Source: a virus
Direction: 5' to 3' (one strand)
IMG/VR virus record: IMGVR_UViG_3300047276_000510
Location: 1-27,055 of that record
Length of the DNA: 27,055 nt
In this document: piece by piece, positions 8,820 through 16,123 of the stretch
Numbering within the stretch: position 1 is the first letter of the stretch
How the letters are laid out: each line of letters begins with the position of its first letter
Notes under the pieces: model-generated
Told to the model about the DNA's origin: nothing
Database searches by the model: none
Seen by the model: the letters and a program-made list of their open reading frames with translations, nothing else
Translations under genes and position numbers: made by a program

Positions 8820-10069
8820 TATAAATACTGTTTGAATATATTTGTTATTCCGTCTTCAAAATCTATCAGGAAACCTGTCACCTCACCTTTAGTAATAGTG
8901 TAACCATTCTTATCATCCCAAGAACTCTTGGCTGTAGAGAAGGCAGGGAGCTGGTAGAACTTAATACCGTTGAAATCCAGACTCACCTCATGGTGCTTGT
9001 CTCCTGTAAATATGTAAAAATTCTCATGACTTGACCACTCATCTTTAAACTCCATAGGGAACAAACCAGCAAGTTTTGCAGGCTTCAAAGCATCCCCATG
9101 GTTGAACATCAGTGCGGATGCACCATAGCTGACATACTTCCTATATCTTGGAGAGATGTCAAAGAACACACGCTCCTCGTTTCTAAAGTAGGTTTTTAAC
9201 CAGCTAGCTAAGTGCCAGCCTACAAACTCATCGTGATTACCAGCTACAAAAATTACATCAACCTGTCCACCCTTCTGAAGGAGAAGATTAATGACGCTCA
9301 CCTCATGATCACAGATTGCTTGGAAAGCCTCGTGGTAGGAGAGAATATTTTGCTGGGGAGTACCCTTTGTAGTTGTGTTAGTGAACTCACTATTGAACTC
9401 ATCAGAACCAATAATATAGTTGATATCTGTGAGATTATTAGCTAAAGAGGCTTGATTTAAAATGATTTCCACTCTTTGGATAAAATCACCAAAGCGCTCT
9501 TCTATATCATTGTTTCCTCCAATGTCTAGTTTGTTTAGGTGGGAGTCCTGTTTGTTTATAACTAAACAGGCATCCTTCTTAGCTCTGTCAAACTTTGGAG
9601 CCACTATCTCAGGGGAGCAAGGTTCATAATTCTCAAGGAAAGCAACAAAGCTGTCTTGGAATACCTGCTCATCTTTTTTCTTACCTAACCATGCTTTCAC
9701 TTGGTAGTGAGGCTGGTCAGCATTTCCCCAGTAGTTTTGGACGTATTTAGTTATCTCCCACTTGTCCGTATCTATCTTACATTTCTCAATCAACTCGTCC
9801 AAACTCTTGATTTCTTCCTTAGAGTTGAACACCACTTCACCTGTTCCCTTCTGAATGTCTTCAACAAATCTTACGATTTGATCTTCTAGTTCTCCAATGT
9901 AATTTGCAATTTCTGCAGTTTCTTCAGCCAATTCTGAGCCTCGCAGCTCTCTCATCAATTCATCCACCTCATTTTCTGTAATGTTGAGTTTCTCTGCATA
10001 GAACTTTTTGCTCTTTTTCCAGTGAAGCATCTGCTCCAGCTGTTGCAGAAGGGATTGATTTTCAGGCAT
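8819..10069 (-). CDS. Calcineurin-like metallophosphoesterase
   Basis: This 416-residue protein carries the full set of metallophosphoesterase motifs in order: D175-x-H177 (KQDSHLNK), GSDEF at 221-225, GNHDE at 277-281, HGD at 324-326 and GDKHHE at 356-361. These provide the two-metal site that hydrolyses phosphomono- or diesters. The N-terminal 170 residues are helical. Residues 17-45 (KKSKKFYAEKLNITENEVDELMRELR) look like a helix-turn-helix of the resolvase/sigma-region-4 type, so the enzyme may dock on DNA. It is the first gene after a strong terminator and has its own promoter, so it leads the tail transcript. The substrate is unknown: DNA, a nucleotide or a protein phosphate are all possible. 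Confidence 0.85.
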   Translation of the reverse strand: MPENQSLLQQLEQMLHWKKSKKFYAEKLNITENEVDELMRELRGSELAEETAEIANYIGELEDQIVRFVEDIQKGTGEVVFNSKEEIKSLDELIEKCKIDTDKWEITKYVQNYWGNADQPHYQVKAWLGKKKDEQVFQDSFVAFLENYEPCSPEIVAPKFDRAKKDACLVINKQDSHLNKLDIGGNNDIEERFGDFIQRVEIILNQASLANNLTDINYIIGSDEFNSEFTNTTTKGTPQQNILSYHEAFQAICDHEVSVINLLLQKGGQVDVIFVAGNHDEFVGWHLASWLKTYFRNEERVFFDISPRYRKYVSYGASALMFNHGDALKPAKLAGLFPMEFKDEWSSHENFYIFTGDKHHEVSLDFNGIKFYQLPAFSTAKSSWDDKNGYTITKGEVTGFLIDFEDGITNIFKQYL

Positions 10070-10097
10070 TTACGTTTTAGTTTGATTAAAATTGCCC

Positions 10098-10130
10098 TAA
10101 AGGTACGAAAGTTTTTTGATATTTTCCAAA
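10098..10130 (-). promoter_or_regulatory. Bacteroidetes-type promoter for the phosphoesterase/tail operon
   Basis: Read on the minus strand, TTTG (10127-10130) is followed after 21 bases by TACCTTTA (10098-10105). This is close to the Bacteroidetes consensus TTTG / TAnnTTTG, with the last base differing. It lies about 30 bases before the ATG at 10069 and just downstream of the intrinsic terminator at 10173-10210, which is where a new transcript would be expected to begin. Confidence 0.65.
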
Positions 10131-10172
10131 TTATTTTAACCAATCTGATTATTGATACTAACCAACTTGGTT

Positions 10173-10210
10173 ATAAAATAAAAACTCCCTAGGGTAGAAA
10201 CCCCAGGGAG
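10173..10210 (-). terminator. Intrinsic terminator after the fibre-like genes
   Basis: On the minus strand a GC-rich stem (arms at 10200-10210 and 10185-10195, 10 of 11 positions paired, one mismatch, TTCT loop) is followed directly by TTTTTATTTTAT. This is the layout of a rho-independent terminator. It sits 38 bases after the stop of the last gene of the fibre cluster. It should separate the fibre transcript from the tail transcript that starts near 10090. Confidence 0.88.
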
Positions 10211-10248
10211 AAGCCCTGAAAACCAACAAACAGAGCTTTTTGATAAGT

Positions 10249-10503
10249 TTAAATTACTGTGGTTGTTGTGGTTGTAGTGCACTGCACAATAGGAATGTCA
10301 ACATAGTTTGAACAAAGTGGATTACTTGATGCCACTCTGACAACTGTTGTTCCATTAGGAACTAATGCACTAGTGTATCCAGCCAAGAGAGCCACCTTGC
10401 TCACTCCTGTTTCAAATGCTGATATATACCCATCTAGATCTGAATACAGGTTAAAAGGTCCTGTATCAGATCCAGCTGTTGTTAAAGTTATTGTTACTAT
10501 CAC
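10249..10503 (-). CDS. Small GPFN beta-domain protein with poly-Thr tail, GTG start
   Basis: This 84-codon frame opens with GTG at 10503. It encodes one beta-domain that aligns by eye with the N-terminus of the protein at 557-1423: GPFN at 15-18, an L-x-x-G-Y turn at 40-43, a VVRVASS strand, a Cys, then a V-D-I-P-I strand. It ends C75, seven Thr, Val-Ile. The frame is the same as that of the upstream 177-residue gene and is separated from it only by tandem TAA TAA and one Asn codon. It could be a separately started protein through GTG and coupling, or a readthrough extension, or a module cut off by stop codons. The leader is A-rich (TAATAAAACGTG) and resembles other starts here. No Shine-Dalgarno sequence is visible. 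The terminator at 10173-10210 follows. Confidence 0.62.
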   Translation of the reverse strand: MIVTITLTTAGSDTGPFNLYSDLDGYISAFETGVSKVALLAGYTSALVPNGTTVVRVASSNPLCSNYVDIPIVQCTTTTTTTVI

Positions 10504-10509
10504 GTTTTA

Positions 10510-11043
10510 TTAGACGGTTGTGGTTGTTGTAGTTGTTGCAGGACAATCTCCCAAATCAACGAGCGTTACACCTGGAACTGGAGGAACTACTACAGAATCC
10601 TCACAAGCACAAATGTATATAGTGGTTGGTCCAACAACATTAGCATTTACAAGAATTCCTCCACACTGATAGTATGCAACTTCTATTTCAGAAACTGTTG
10701 AATTTGTTACTGAGTAAAACTTACAAGAAGGACAAGCTATTGTAGTTGTTGTAGTGGTTGTTGGAGGATTAGTAGTAGTAGTGGTAGTTGTTGTTAAACT
10801 ATTCACTAAAGTTTGAAGACTTAGAATCTGATCTTTCAAATCACAAATCTCATTATCTACTTTCTCAAAAGCAACAGTACCTGTATCACAAGTATTAATT
10901 CCTGTACAAGGAAGATTTGGTCCACTATAAGAGATATAATCAGTAGGAACAAGTTGCACTGTACAAGGATCACCCCCTGGACAAGGAACTGTGTTTATCA
11001 ATGGATTCGTTGTGCAGCAAGGGTTTTGTGGAAGGAATATCAT
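10510..11043 (-). CDS. Fibre-like protein with docking motif, Thr linkers and Cys module
   Basis: This 177-residue protein has a mosaic build. A Cys/Pro-rich N-terminus (1-30) is followed by residues 36-66 (YISYSGPNLPCTGINTCDTG, then a short helix), which match residues 18-48 of the collar fibre at 11065-12195. A short coiled coil (66-83) leads to poly-Thr runs at 84-91 and 95-101 separated by Asn-Pro-Pro. A Cys-rich module at 104-167 (CPSC, a YSV strand, YYQCGG, a YICAC strand, a final C) matches the module at 1534-1597 of the muzzle-like protein. The protein ends in seven Thr and a Val. The architecture suggests a small trimeric fibre or decoration whose N-terminus docks to the virion and whose C-terminus exposes the Cys module. 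It lies between the collar fibre and the in-frame GPFN domain. Confidence 0.75.
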   Translation of the reverse strand: MIFLPQNPCCTTNPLINTVPCPGGDPCTVQLVPTDYISYSGPNLPCTGINTCDTGTVAFEKVDNEICDLKDQILSLQTLVNSLTTTTTTTTNPPTTTTTTTIACPSCKFYSVTNSTVSEIEVAYYQCGGILVNANVVGPTTIYICACEDSVVVPPVPGVTLVDLGDCPATTTTTTTV

Positions 11044-11064
11044 TTTATATAAGAGGTTTAACTA

Positions 11065-12195
11065 TTAAGGAATATACATAATATAATAGCAAGCACGAAC
11101 AGGAGGAATGTTATTGTGAGACTGTCCACCTCCTGCAGAAGCGTTGGTGATAGATACACTAATTCCTGTGCTGTCAGAGCTAGTAAGACCTACAGTTGCT
11201 GTTGTTCCAGAGCTATTTACCAAAGCATAACTTGAGTTACCACCTGCACCATATTGATCAGCAATACAGTGAGTAGAGTCAATTAAATCTCCAGTAGAGT
11301 TAGGATTAGCAATAAAGTGACTATGTTCAGGATCTACAATACTTACAGTGTTGACGTGAGTGTGAGCAGGAATTTGTGTAGTAACTAATGTTACAGCATT
11401 CTCACCAGCAAGTGTGTTGAGAGCATAGTTGGGATTGGAAGGACTTACAAAAGGATCTACCACAGGGCTCAGAGCTCCACCAGGAACACCCTGAATAGCA
11501 CCTACAGCAATTCTTCCGCGCTTGTCAGGAGTACCGTTATTTCCATTACACAGATAGATTTTGTCAAATCCATTAGCTGAAAGACCTGCACCTGTACTAT
11601 CAAAGTTAGCTAAAGATCCATAGTATTCAACCACTGTATAAGGAACCATTCTGTCCTTATATTGTGTAACACCAGGAGTTGGTGTACAAGCTGCTACAAG
11701 AGCACAGAGCTCTGATTTTTTTACATAGTTGGTTTCAACATCTAACACAAATGCTTCAAAATCAACAATATGTGCACAGAGTTCAGTGATTACTGCCTGA
11801 AGAATATCGTGTGTTCCTGAGGAAGAAGTTACACCTGTAAGACAACCTACAGTGTAAGGTCCTTCCAAAGCAGCAAAGTCTTCCTCTAGAGCAGTAAGTC
11901 TTTCGTCTAGTTCACACACAGCTTTGATCAATGCATTAATAACATTGGGGAGTGTAAGATCTTCACAAGCCACTAAGTTCTTGTTTACAATCTCACAAAT
12001 AATTTGAGGATTGATATCTAATTTTATACCAGTCCCATTAAGAGTAGAGGTGAGAAACTCAATAAGTGCTTGTTCAATATATGATAAAGAGTCACCTGTT
12101 TTAATACCTAACACAGGGACATCTATACCAGTATATCGTATACACTGATCTGATACAGTTTCCACGCAACCATTATAGCAATTTGAGCAAGACAT
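11065..12195 (-). CDS. Collar-domain fibre protein (phage tail-collar / MdpB-type C-terminus)
   Basis: This 376-residue protein has an N-terminal Cys cluster (SCSNCYNGC) and then a putative docking segment (18-48, IRYTGIDVPVLGIKTGDSLS) shared with the protein at 10510-11043. A helical stalk follows (about 60-165, with DERLTALEEDFAALEG). The C-terminal half is a typical phage collar domain: LCNGNNGTPDKRGRIAVGA (215-233), QIPAHTHV (274-281), a second H-S-H, a GGGQSHNNIPP motif (355-365) and a final YYIMYIP. Such domains are found in tail fibres and in microcystin-dependent-type proteins and act in receptor contact or fibre tips. In crAss-like virions, fibres encoded near the capsid genes can be head fibres, so head or tail placement is open. 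Its ATG follows the TAG of the previous gene with no spacer. Confidence 0.85.
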   Translation of the reverse strand: MSCSNCYNGCVETVSDQCIRYTGIDVPVLGIKTGDSLSYIEQALIEFLTSTLNGTGIKLDINPQIICEIVNKNLVACEDLTLPNVINALIKAVCELDERLTALEEDFAALEGPYTVGCLTGVTSSSGTHDILQAVITELCAHIVDFEAFVLDVETNYVKKSELCALVAACTPTPGVTQYKDRMVPYTVVEYYGSLANFDSTGAGLSANGFDKIYLCNGNNGTPDKRGRIAVGAIQGVPGGALSPVVDPFVSPSNPNYALNTLAGENAVTLVTTQIPAHTHVNTVSIVDPEHSHFIANPNSTGDLIDSTHCIADQYGAGGNSSYALVNSSGTTATVGLTSSDSTGISVSITNASAGGGQSHNNIPPVRACYYIMYIP

Positions 12196-12462
12196 CTATT
12201 TATATTTTAAAAGTTTAACTCTGCTAGCAATCATATTTACTGTGAAAGGAGCAGCGTAATCGGGGTTACAATACTTGTAGACAAGTATTCTTCTGTAGTT
12301 TATAAGATCCAGCATTACCCCTCCAGGTACAGGCTGGTTCAACATAAACACAACATTATTGTACAAATTATTTCCAAGCTGCGCTAACTTGCAGTCTATA
12401 TCTGCAATTAACGAAGGTACATCAGCGCACTCTGGACAATTTGTAAGCCTGGGTGATAACAT
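12196..12462 (-). CDS. Small protein with N-terminal Cys pair
   Basis: This 88-residue protein has a C-P-E-C pair at residues 9-12 and another Cys near 24. The middle is beta-strand-rich (LDLINYRRILVYKYC) and the C-terminus basic. It contains no enzyme motif and I do not recognise the family. Its ATG (12460-12462) lies within the last 41 bases of the zinc-ribbon gene upstream, and its TAG stop abuts the ATG of the collar fibre in the same frame, which points to tight translational coupling within the fibre cluster. A fibre chaperone or small structural protein is possible, but only by position. Confidence 0.6.
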   Translation of the reverse strand: MLSPRLTNCPECADVPSLIADIDCKLAQLGNNLYNNVVFMLNQPVPGGVMLDLINYRRILVYKYCNPDYAAPFTVNMIASRVKLLKYK

Positions 12463-12574
12463 TTCCTATAAGTTTTCTTCCTTGTTTTGCAGCACTATTG
12501 CATGCAGCACAAAGACCATTAATCAATTGACATCCGCATCCAACCTTCATTCCACATTTTCTACATGCAGCCAT
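12422..12574 (-). CDS. 50-residue zinc-ribbon-like mini-protein
   Basis: The short frame starts at ATG 12572-12574, one base after the TAA of the upstream gene (TAATATG), and ends with TGA at 12422-12424. It has C4-x2-C7, C13-x-C15 and C22-x2-C25 with Gly turns (CGMKVGCGCQLINGLCAAC), a layout typical of small zinc ribbons or knuckles. A basic C-terminal part (AAKQGRKLIGNV) follows. I have the impression that similar Cys-rich mini-proteins are common in Bacteroidetes phage structural blocks. It overlaps the next gene by 41 bases. The six paired Cys and the coupled start argue that it is real despite its length. Confidence 0.7.
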   Translation of the reverse strand: MAACRKCGMKVGCGCQLINGLCAACNSAAKQGRKLIGNVITQAYKLSRVR

Positions 12575-12575
12575 A

Positions 12576-13139
12576 TTAATAAAAGTTTATTACATAGTTG
12601 GTTCCAGAGCATCCACAGTTGTTCTTGATAAAGTTGTTCAACATCATGTCTGCTTGGTTGTATAATTTAGTTGCTTCAACGTCAGCACAATTGTTAGCAG
12701 CAGCAATGGCTCCTTGTATAAAGAAATAGATAGAGTTCAAATCCACCTTTGCTTGTGTTTTAATAGCTCTATCACATTCCATCATATCGAGCTTCATGAA
12801 CGCACCATCAAACTTTTCTTGCAGTTGCTCCACACGTATAATAGACTTCTCTACGAAGTTTTCATATGCAGGGGCTACAGAATACTTTAAACGATAAACC
12901 CCATCAGGTAAAGGTTGATCTATACCGACGGGACTTATTCCTAAATTTGATGTGGTAAATACATTGAAGTCGTTAACACTGAACGGTTTGATAAATGTAC
13001 CAAAACCAGGAACAGTGATCTCAATTGTGGCTCCAGAAACAACAGGAGGATTAGTTGGATAGACAGAAGCATCAGCAACTCCAAGTGTAGTTGTGTTATA
13101 CGTAGGAATTACTAATATATCTAATTTTAAATCTGCCAT
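12576..13139 (-). CDS. Structural protein: beta-sandwich plus helical C-terminus
   Basis: This 187-residue protein has an N-terminal domain (1-100) that reads like an immunoglobulin/fibronectin-type sandwich (LDILVIPTYN, ATIEITVPGFGTF, a PDGVYRLKYSV strand). A helical half (105-175, with LQEKFDGAFMKLDMMECDRAIKT) contains C-x-C near the end (NNCGCSG). It lies between a hairpin terminator and the zinc-ribbon mini-protein, and its TAA is coupled to the next ATG. The fold suggests a capsid decoration, head-fibre adaptor or vertex protein, but no diagnostic motif is present. It was chosen as a gene for its long uninterrupted frame, ATG with an A-rich leader (TTTAAAACAACATGG), and good fit in the operon. 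Confidence 0.62.
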   Translation of the reverse strand: MADLKLDILVIPTYNTTTLGVADASVYPTNPPVVSGATIEITVPGFGTFIKPFSVNDFNVFTTSNLGISPVGIDQPLPDGVYRLKYSVAPAYENFVEKSIIRVEQLQEKFDGAFMKLDMMECDRAIKTQAKVDLNSIYFFIQGAIAAANNCADVEATKLYNQADMMLNNFIKNNCGCSGTNYVINFY

Positions 13140-13154
13140 GTTGTTTTAAATAAA

Positions 13155-13197
13155 TAAGCCAGAGGATCTGAGTTTGTATCCTCTCACCTCTGGCTTA
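13155..13197 (-). terminator. Hairpin with alternative pairings after the Thr-tailed capsid-accessory gene
   Basis: The 86-base gap 13140-13226 holds an 11-bp perfect stem (13155-13165 with 13187-13197, arm TAAGCCAGAGG). On the minus strand it is followed by TTATTTATTTAAAA, so it can act as a weak intrinsic terminator. The 21-base loop contains ATCCTCT (13179-13185), which can pair with AGAGGAT (13161-13167), a segment overlapping the outer arm. The two folds exclude each other. The structure lies between the 390-codon gene and the 187-codon gene. Confidence 0.65.
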
Positions 13198-13226
13198 GGT
13201 TAATATAATCTAGGTTTATCCTACTA

Positions 13227-14399
13227 TTACGGGATCAAAGTTGATGTAGTAGTAGTAGAAGGCCATACAGTGGTTGTAGTAGATGTAGTTGTTACACATG
13301 CACCATTTACACTAGTCACTGTACCAAGTGCAGCCTCAAGAACAGCTTCGATAGCAGTCTCAGCAGCACTACCACTTTCAACAGCAATGATTACAGTGCT
13401 ATCTTCCTTGATGTAATCTCCCCACTGATAAGCAGACTTGTCATACTCATTGAACTTGATGTAGTAAGTGGTATAAGTTGTACCATCACTAACCCAGCTC
13501 TCAAAGTTTTCATTGTAACCATTCATTCTGTAGAGGTGCTTCAAGTAACCAGCTTGATAGCTGTAGAAGTTCTTCTCTAATTGTGCGATCTCTGCAGAAG
13601 TACCACTAGCGTAAGAAGAACGCTGTACTACAACAGGGTTAGCAACAATGTTACAAGCATCTGCTACGATGAAGTCAGCAGTTGTAGCTGGTCCACTGTA
13701 CACGAATGTACGGAACCACATACGGTCATACTCGTAAGGGAATGCAGCAACATCACAAGGCTGACCATATTTAGTAAGAGGCTTACCAGTGATACGCAAG
13801 AAAGCGTTTTGGTCGTTACCAATTCTCTGGAACTGATAGAAGTCAGAGAAAGTAATGTTGTCAGGGTTGTTTCCAGGAGCCTGAAGGTTGAAGTGATAAA
13901 TCAAATCATCGATCAAAGCAGGAATATCAACAATGTCACAAGGATCACCACCACAATCGCAGCAAGGAGCTTGAACTGTGATAGAACGAGTGAAACCGTT
14001 AAAATACAAGGTATCCAGGTAGCTAGAGTGAGCACGGAGAGTTACAGTTACAACCTCACCACACTTCACATTCCAGTTTCCAACATCAGTAATCTGAGTG
14101 AGAGGAGTAGGACATCCGTCCACTTTGTACCACTCAGTTACGTTGCTGTTACAACCAGAACCAGAAGGACAACCTTTAATCTTATCAGAACGCTTAGAGC
14201 CTTGCAGATAAGTGTTAGTACGGCCCTGCGCAATGTAAAAATAGGGGGCAGCAGCAATGTTCAAAGCTGTTGCAACAGCATAGTCATTTTTGTAGATACC
14301 TACTTGACCAGCTGTTAAGTCTTGCGTAGATCCAGAGCTAGGGAGCGCAGATTGCCCTACTGGCACTACGAAGAGCGTAGTTAATGAAAAATCAGCCAT
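13227..14399 (-). CDS. Capsid accessory / decoration-like protein with Thr-rich tail
   Basis: This 390-residue protein lacks signal peptide and membrane segments. It contains several Cys pairs (GCPSGSGC, VDGCPT, CCDCGGDPC at about 146-154) and a well-formed middle with aromatic strands. A conserved-looking segment (IDDLIYHFNLQAPG near 162-175) is followed by beta-rich parts. The final 23 residues are Thr/Ser-rich (CVTTTSTTTT, VWPSTTTTST), the same kind of tail as on the proteins at 10249-10503 and 10510-11043. It is preceded by a short A-rich leader (TAAAATAAAACAAAATGG) and followed by a hairpin terminator, as expected for an abundant virion protein. Similar position relative to the major capsid gene in crAss-like phages suggests an auxiliary capsid or other surface protein; this is inference. 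Confidence 0.65.
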   Translation of the reverse strand: MADFSLTTLFVVPVGQSALPSSGSTQDLTAGQVGIYKNDYAVATALNIAAAPYFYIAQGRTNTYLQGSKRSDKIKGCPSGSGCNSNVTEWYKVDGCPTPLTQITDVGNWNVKCGEVVTVTLRAHSSYLDTLYFNGFTRSITVQAPCCDCGGDPCDIVDIPALIDDLIYHFNLQAPGNNPDNITFSDFYQFQRIGNDQNAFLRITGKPLTKYGQPCDVAAFPYEYDRMWFRTFVYSGPATTADFIVADACNIVANPVVVQRSSYASGTSAEIAQLEKNFYSYQAGYLKHLYRMNGYNENFESWVSDGTTYTTYYIKFNEYDKSAYQWGDYIKEDSTVIIAVESGSAAETAIEAVLEAALGTVTSVNGACVTTTSTTTTVWPSTTTTSTLIP

Positions 14400-14426
14400 T
14401 TTGTTTTATTTTAGGTGATTGAAAAA

Positions 14427-15158
14427 TTATTCGTTAGTCTGTATCCTGAATTGTGCACTTTGAGCAGCAGACTGGTTCTCAGTGTACATTGCCAGGTTTT
14501 GTACTGTTAAGTCTACCAATTCATCCTCCAGATAGAGTTCAAGTTCGCAGTCTTGATCCACTGAGTCTGTTCCATCAAATCTTACATATCCAGTCTTGTC
14601 TATGTAAACAGGATATCTCATATAAGATATGTAGATGTCCTTTGGTGTGAATGTACCATCAGTGAAGATGCTTATCTCATCTGTCGAAAGGAAGTTGAAA
14701 GTCTCTTGATATTCAAAGCTTGGTTTGTAATGGGTGTTGTTCAGAATGAACTGAAGGTCACCGTGTTTAGCCAAGTCTCTGTTAATCCAGATCTTTCTAT
14801 CCTTACACACCCCTTTATCAGCTAGTACATAACTATCAATATAGAACATGTACTTAGGATCAAGCAGGTGCAAATTGGCAAACCATTGATTTAGTTCCTC
14901 GTTCTTAAGCGTGAGCTTAAGAGGTTGGTGATTGTAAGTGACCACTAAGCTCTGGAGGTCCTCATAACGCTTTTTAAAAGCATCTAGTCCCATCCCACTT
15001 ATTACACTAAAACCATCAACCTTTTGTTTTATCAGCTTGATTTGAGCTTCGTTAAGAGCTAAAATCTTGTCTTCTAAGTTTATCTGCTGGTGAACGTTAG
15101 TTGACAGTTTATTTAGTTTCTGATCAATCTTATATAATAAACTGTCTACTGGTATCAT
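14427..15158 (-). CDS. Head-tail adaptor / ring-like protein
   Basis: This 243-residue protein begins with a helical region (1-75, LLYKIDQKLNKLSTNV and further heptads) and then has a beta-rich part (IYISYMRYPVYIDKTGYVRFDG at about 177-198). It ends with a helix (LEDELVDLTVQNLAMYTENQ) and a short tail. Strands leading to a C-terminal acidic helix with DLTVQ is what I associate with head-completion or adaptor proteins that dock under the portal. The start overlaps the stop of the preceding gene as ATGA. I am fairly sure that it is a structural connector-type protein and less sure which ring it forms. Confidence 0.6.
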   Translation of the reverse strand: MIPVDSLLYKIDQKLNKLSTNVHQQINLEDKILALNEAQIKLIKQKVDGFSVISGMGLDAFKKRYEDLQSLVVTYNHQPLKLTLKNEELNQWFANLHLLDPKYMFYIDSYVLADKGVCKDRKIWINRDLAKHGDLQFILNNTHYKPSFEYQETFNFLSTDEISIFTDGTFTPKDIYISYMRYPVYIDKTGYVRFDGTDSVDQDCELELYLEDELVDLTVQNLAMYTENQSAAQSAQFRIQTNE

Positions 15159-16123
15159 ACTGCAGCTAATTTCTTAGTTTTCAACTTTCCTTCGAGAGTC
15201 AAGAGTAAGTCTTGATTATCATCGTCAGCAAGTTGTTTAATTAAATCATCTTCGTCCTTAGCTATTTCAAACTCACCCTCATAAATCTTACCATTAGGTT
15301 TGAGTCTATATACTGAGTGAGTGATTGCTTGTTTCACTAAGTCCTTGATATGGAGTAAGTTATCCTTCATATCTGCGAAGCGAGTGAACACTTCGACAGG
15401 ATTTAAACCTTGATACTTACCGTTCTTAAATTCGGTTTGTTTCAGGACATTGTCTACAAGGTTGTAAACTGCTTCCTCTTTAGTATCATCAGTTACAGGT
15501 AATCCCAACAGACGTGCTACTTTACGTTTTCTTTCAGGAGTCATGCTATCGAACTTAACAATAGCTTTATTGATAAGCTGTTTCTTTTTGAACAATACAG
15601 CATTCTCAATTTCATCATCAGCTACATAGAACTGAGTTTCAGCAGGATATTCACCACGCTCCCAAGCTTGATAAGAGCTAGCGATTGTGGGGTGAACACG
15701 CAACCAAGAGAAAGCTAATTCCTGAAAAGGAATTGAAAGATCGAAGAAGTTATCACCGTCCAGCAATTTAACAGGCTGAACGTGCAATGTGTCTGATGTA
15801 GATGTAGACAATCCATAGTTCCAGAAATTAGAACGAGGACCTAGGTCAACATCACCAAGTGCAGCTTGTAATTTGTCTCTAAGTTTTGTAACACGTTCAA
15901 TCTCCATTTCTCTTTCTGTAGGATCTTGAATTCTACGAATGTAAGCAGCTTCAGGATCAACTCCTGTTCTATACTTACCATCTAGTTCCTTGTAGGGATA
16001 TTTGAACACCCCTGTACCAGGAATACGCGTTAGACCTTTGAGTGCAAGACCACCTTGCATTGTCTGAAGTTGTGAGTTATTATACTCCTTCTTAATCGTT
16101 GAGATTTTACCTAACTTACCCAT
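15155..16123 (-). CDS. Conserved-type structural protein downstream of the major capsid gene
   Basis: This 322-residue protein is Lys-rich and soluble. The N-terminus is basic and flexible (KLGKISTIKKEYNNSQLQ). A helix at about 90-110 (ERVTKLRDKLQAALGD) is followed by a Trp/Phe-containing middle (SIPFQELAFSWLRVHP) and a helical region with a sequence like a small SAP/LEM-type or DNA-end-binding helix-extended-loop (MTPERKRKVARLLGLPVTDD, about 195-215). It follows the major capsid gene after a folded intergenic RNA and is coupled to the adaptor-like gene by ATGA. I do not recognise the family. A head-vertex, internal head or tail-connection role is possible. The start is supported by a leader that resembles the scaffold gene leader. 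Confidence 0.6.
   Translation of the reverse strand: MGKLGKISTIKKEYNNSQLQTMQGGLALKGLTRIPGTGVFKYPYKELDGKYRTGVDPEAAYIRRIQDPTEREMEIERVTKLRDKLQAALGDVDLGPRSNFWNYGLSTSTSDTLHVQPVKLLDGDNFFDLSIPFQELAFSWLRVHPTIASSYQAWERGEYPAETQFYVADDEIENAVLFKKKQLINKAIVKFDSMTPERKRKVARLLGLPVTDDTKEEAVYNLVDNVLKQTEFKNGKYQGLNPVEVFTRFADMKDNLLHIKDLVKQAITHSVYRLKPNGKIYEGEFEIAKDEDDLIKQLADDDNQDLLLTLEGKLKTKKLAAV

Noticed and set aside
13581-14318. 245-codon plus-strand frame opposite the Thr-tailed capsid-accessory gene
   Set aside because: It is Ser/Thr/Arg-rich with no domain, lies wholly antisense to a convincing gene, and has no promoter; it looks like a shadow of the codon bias.
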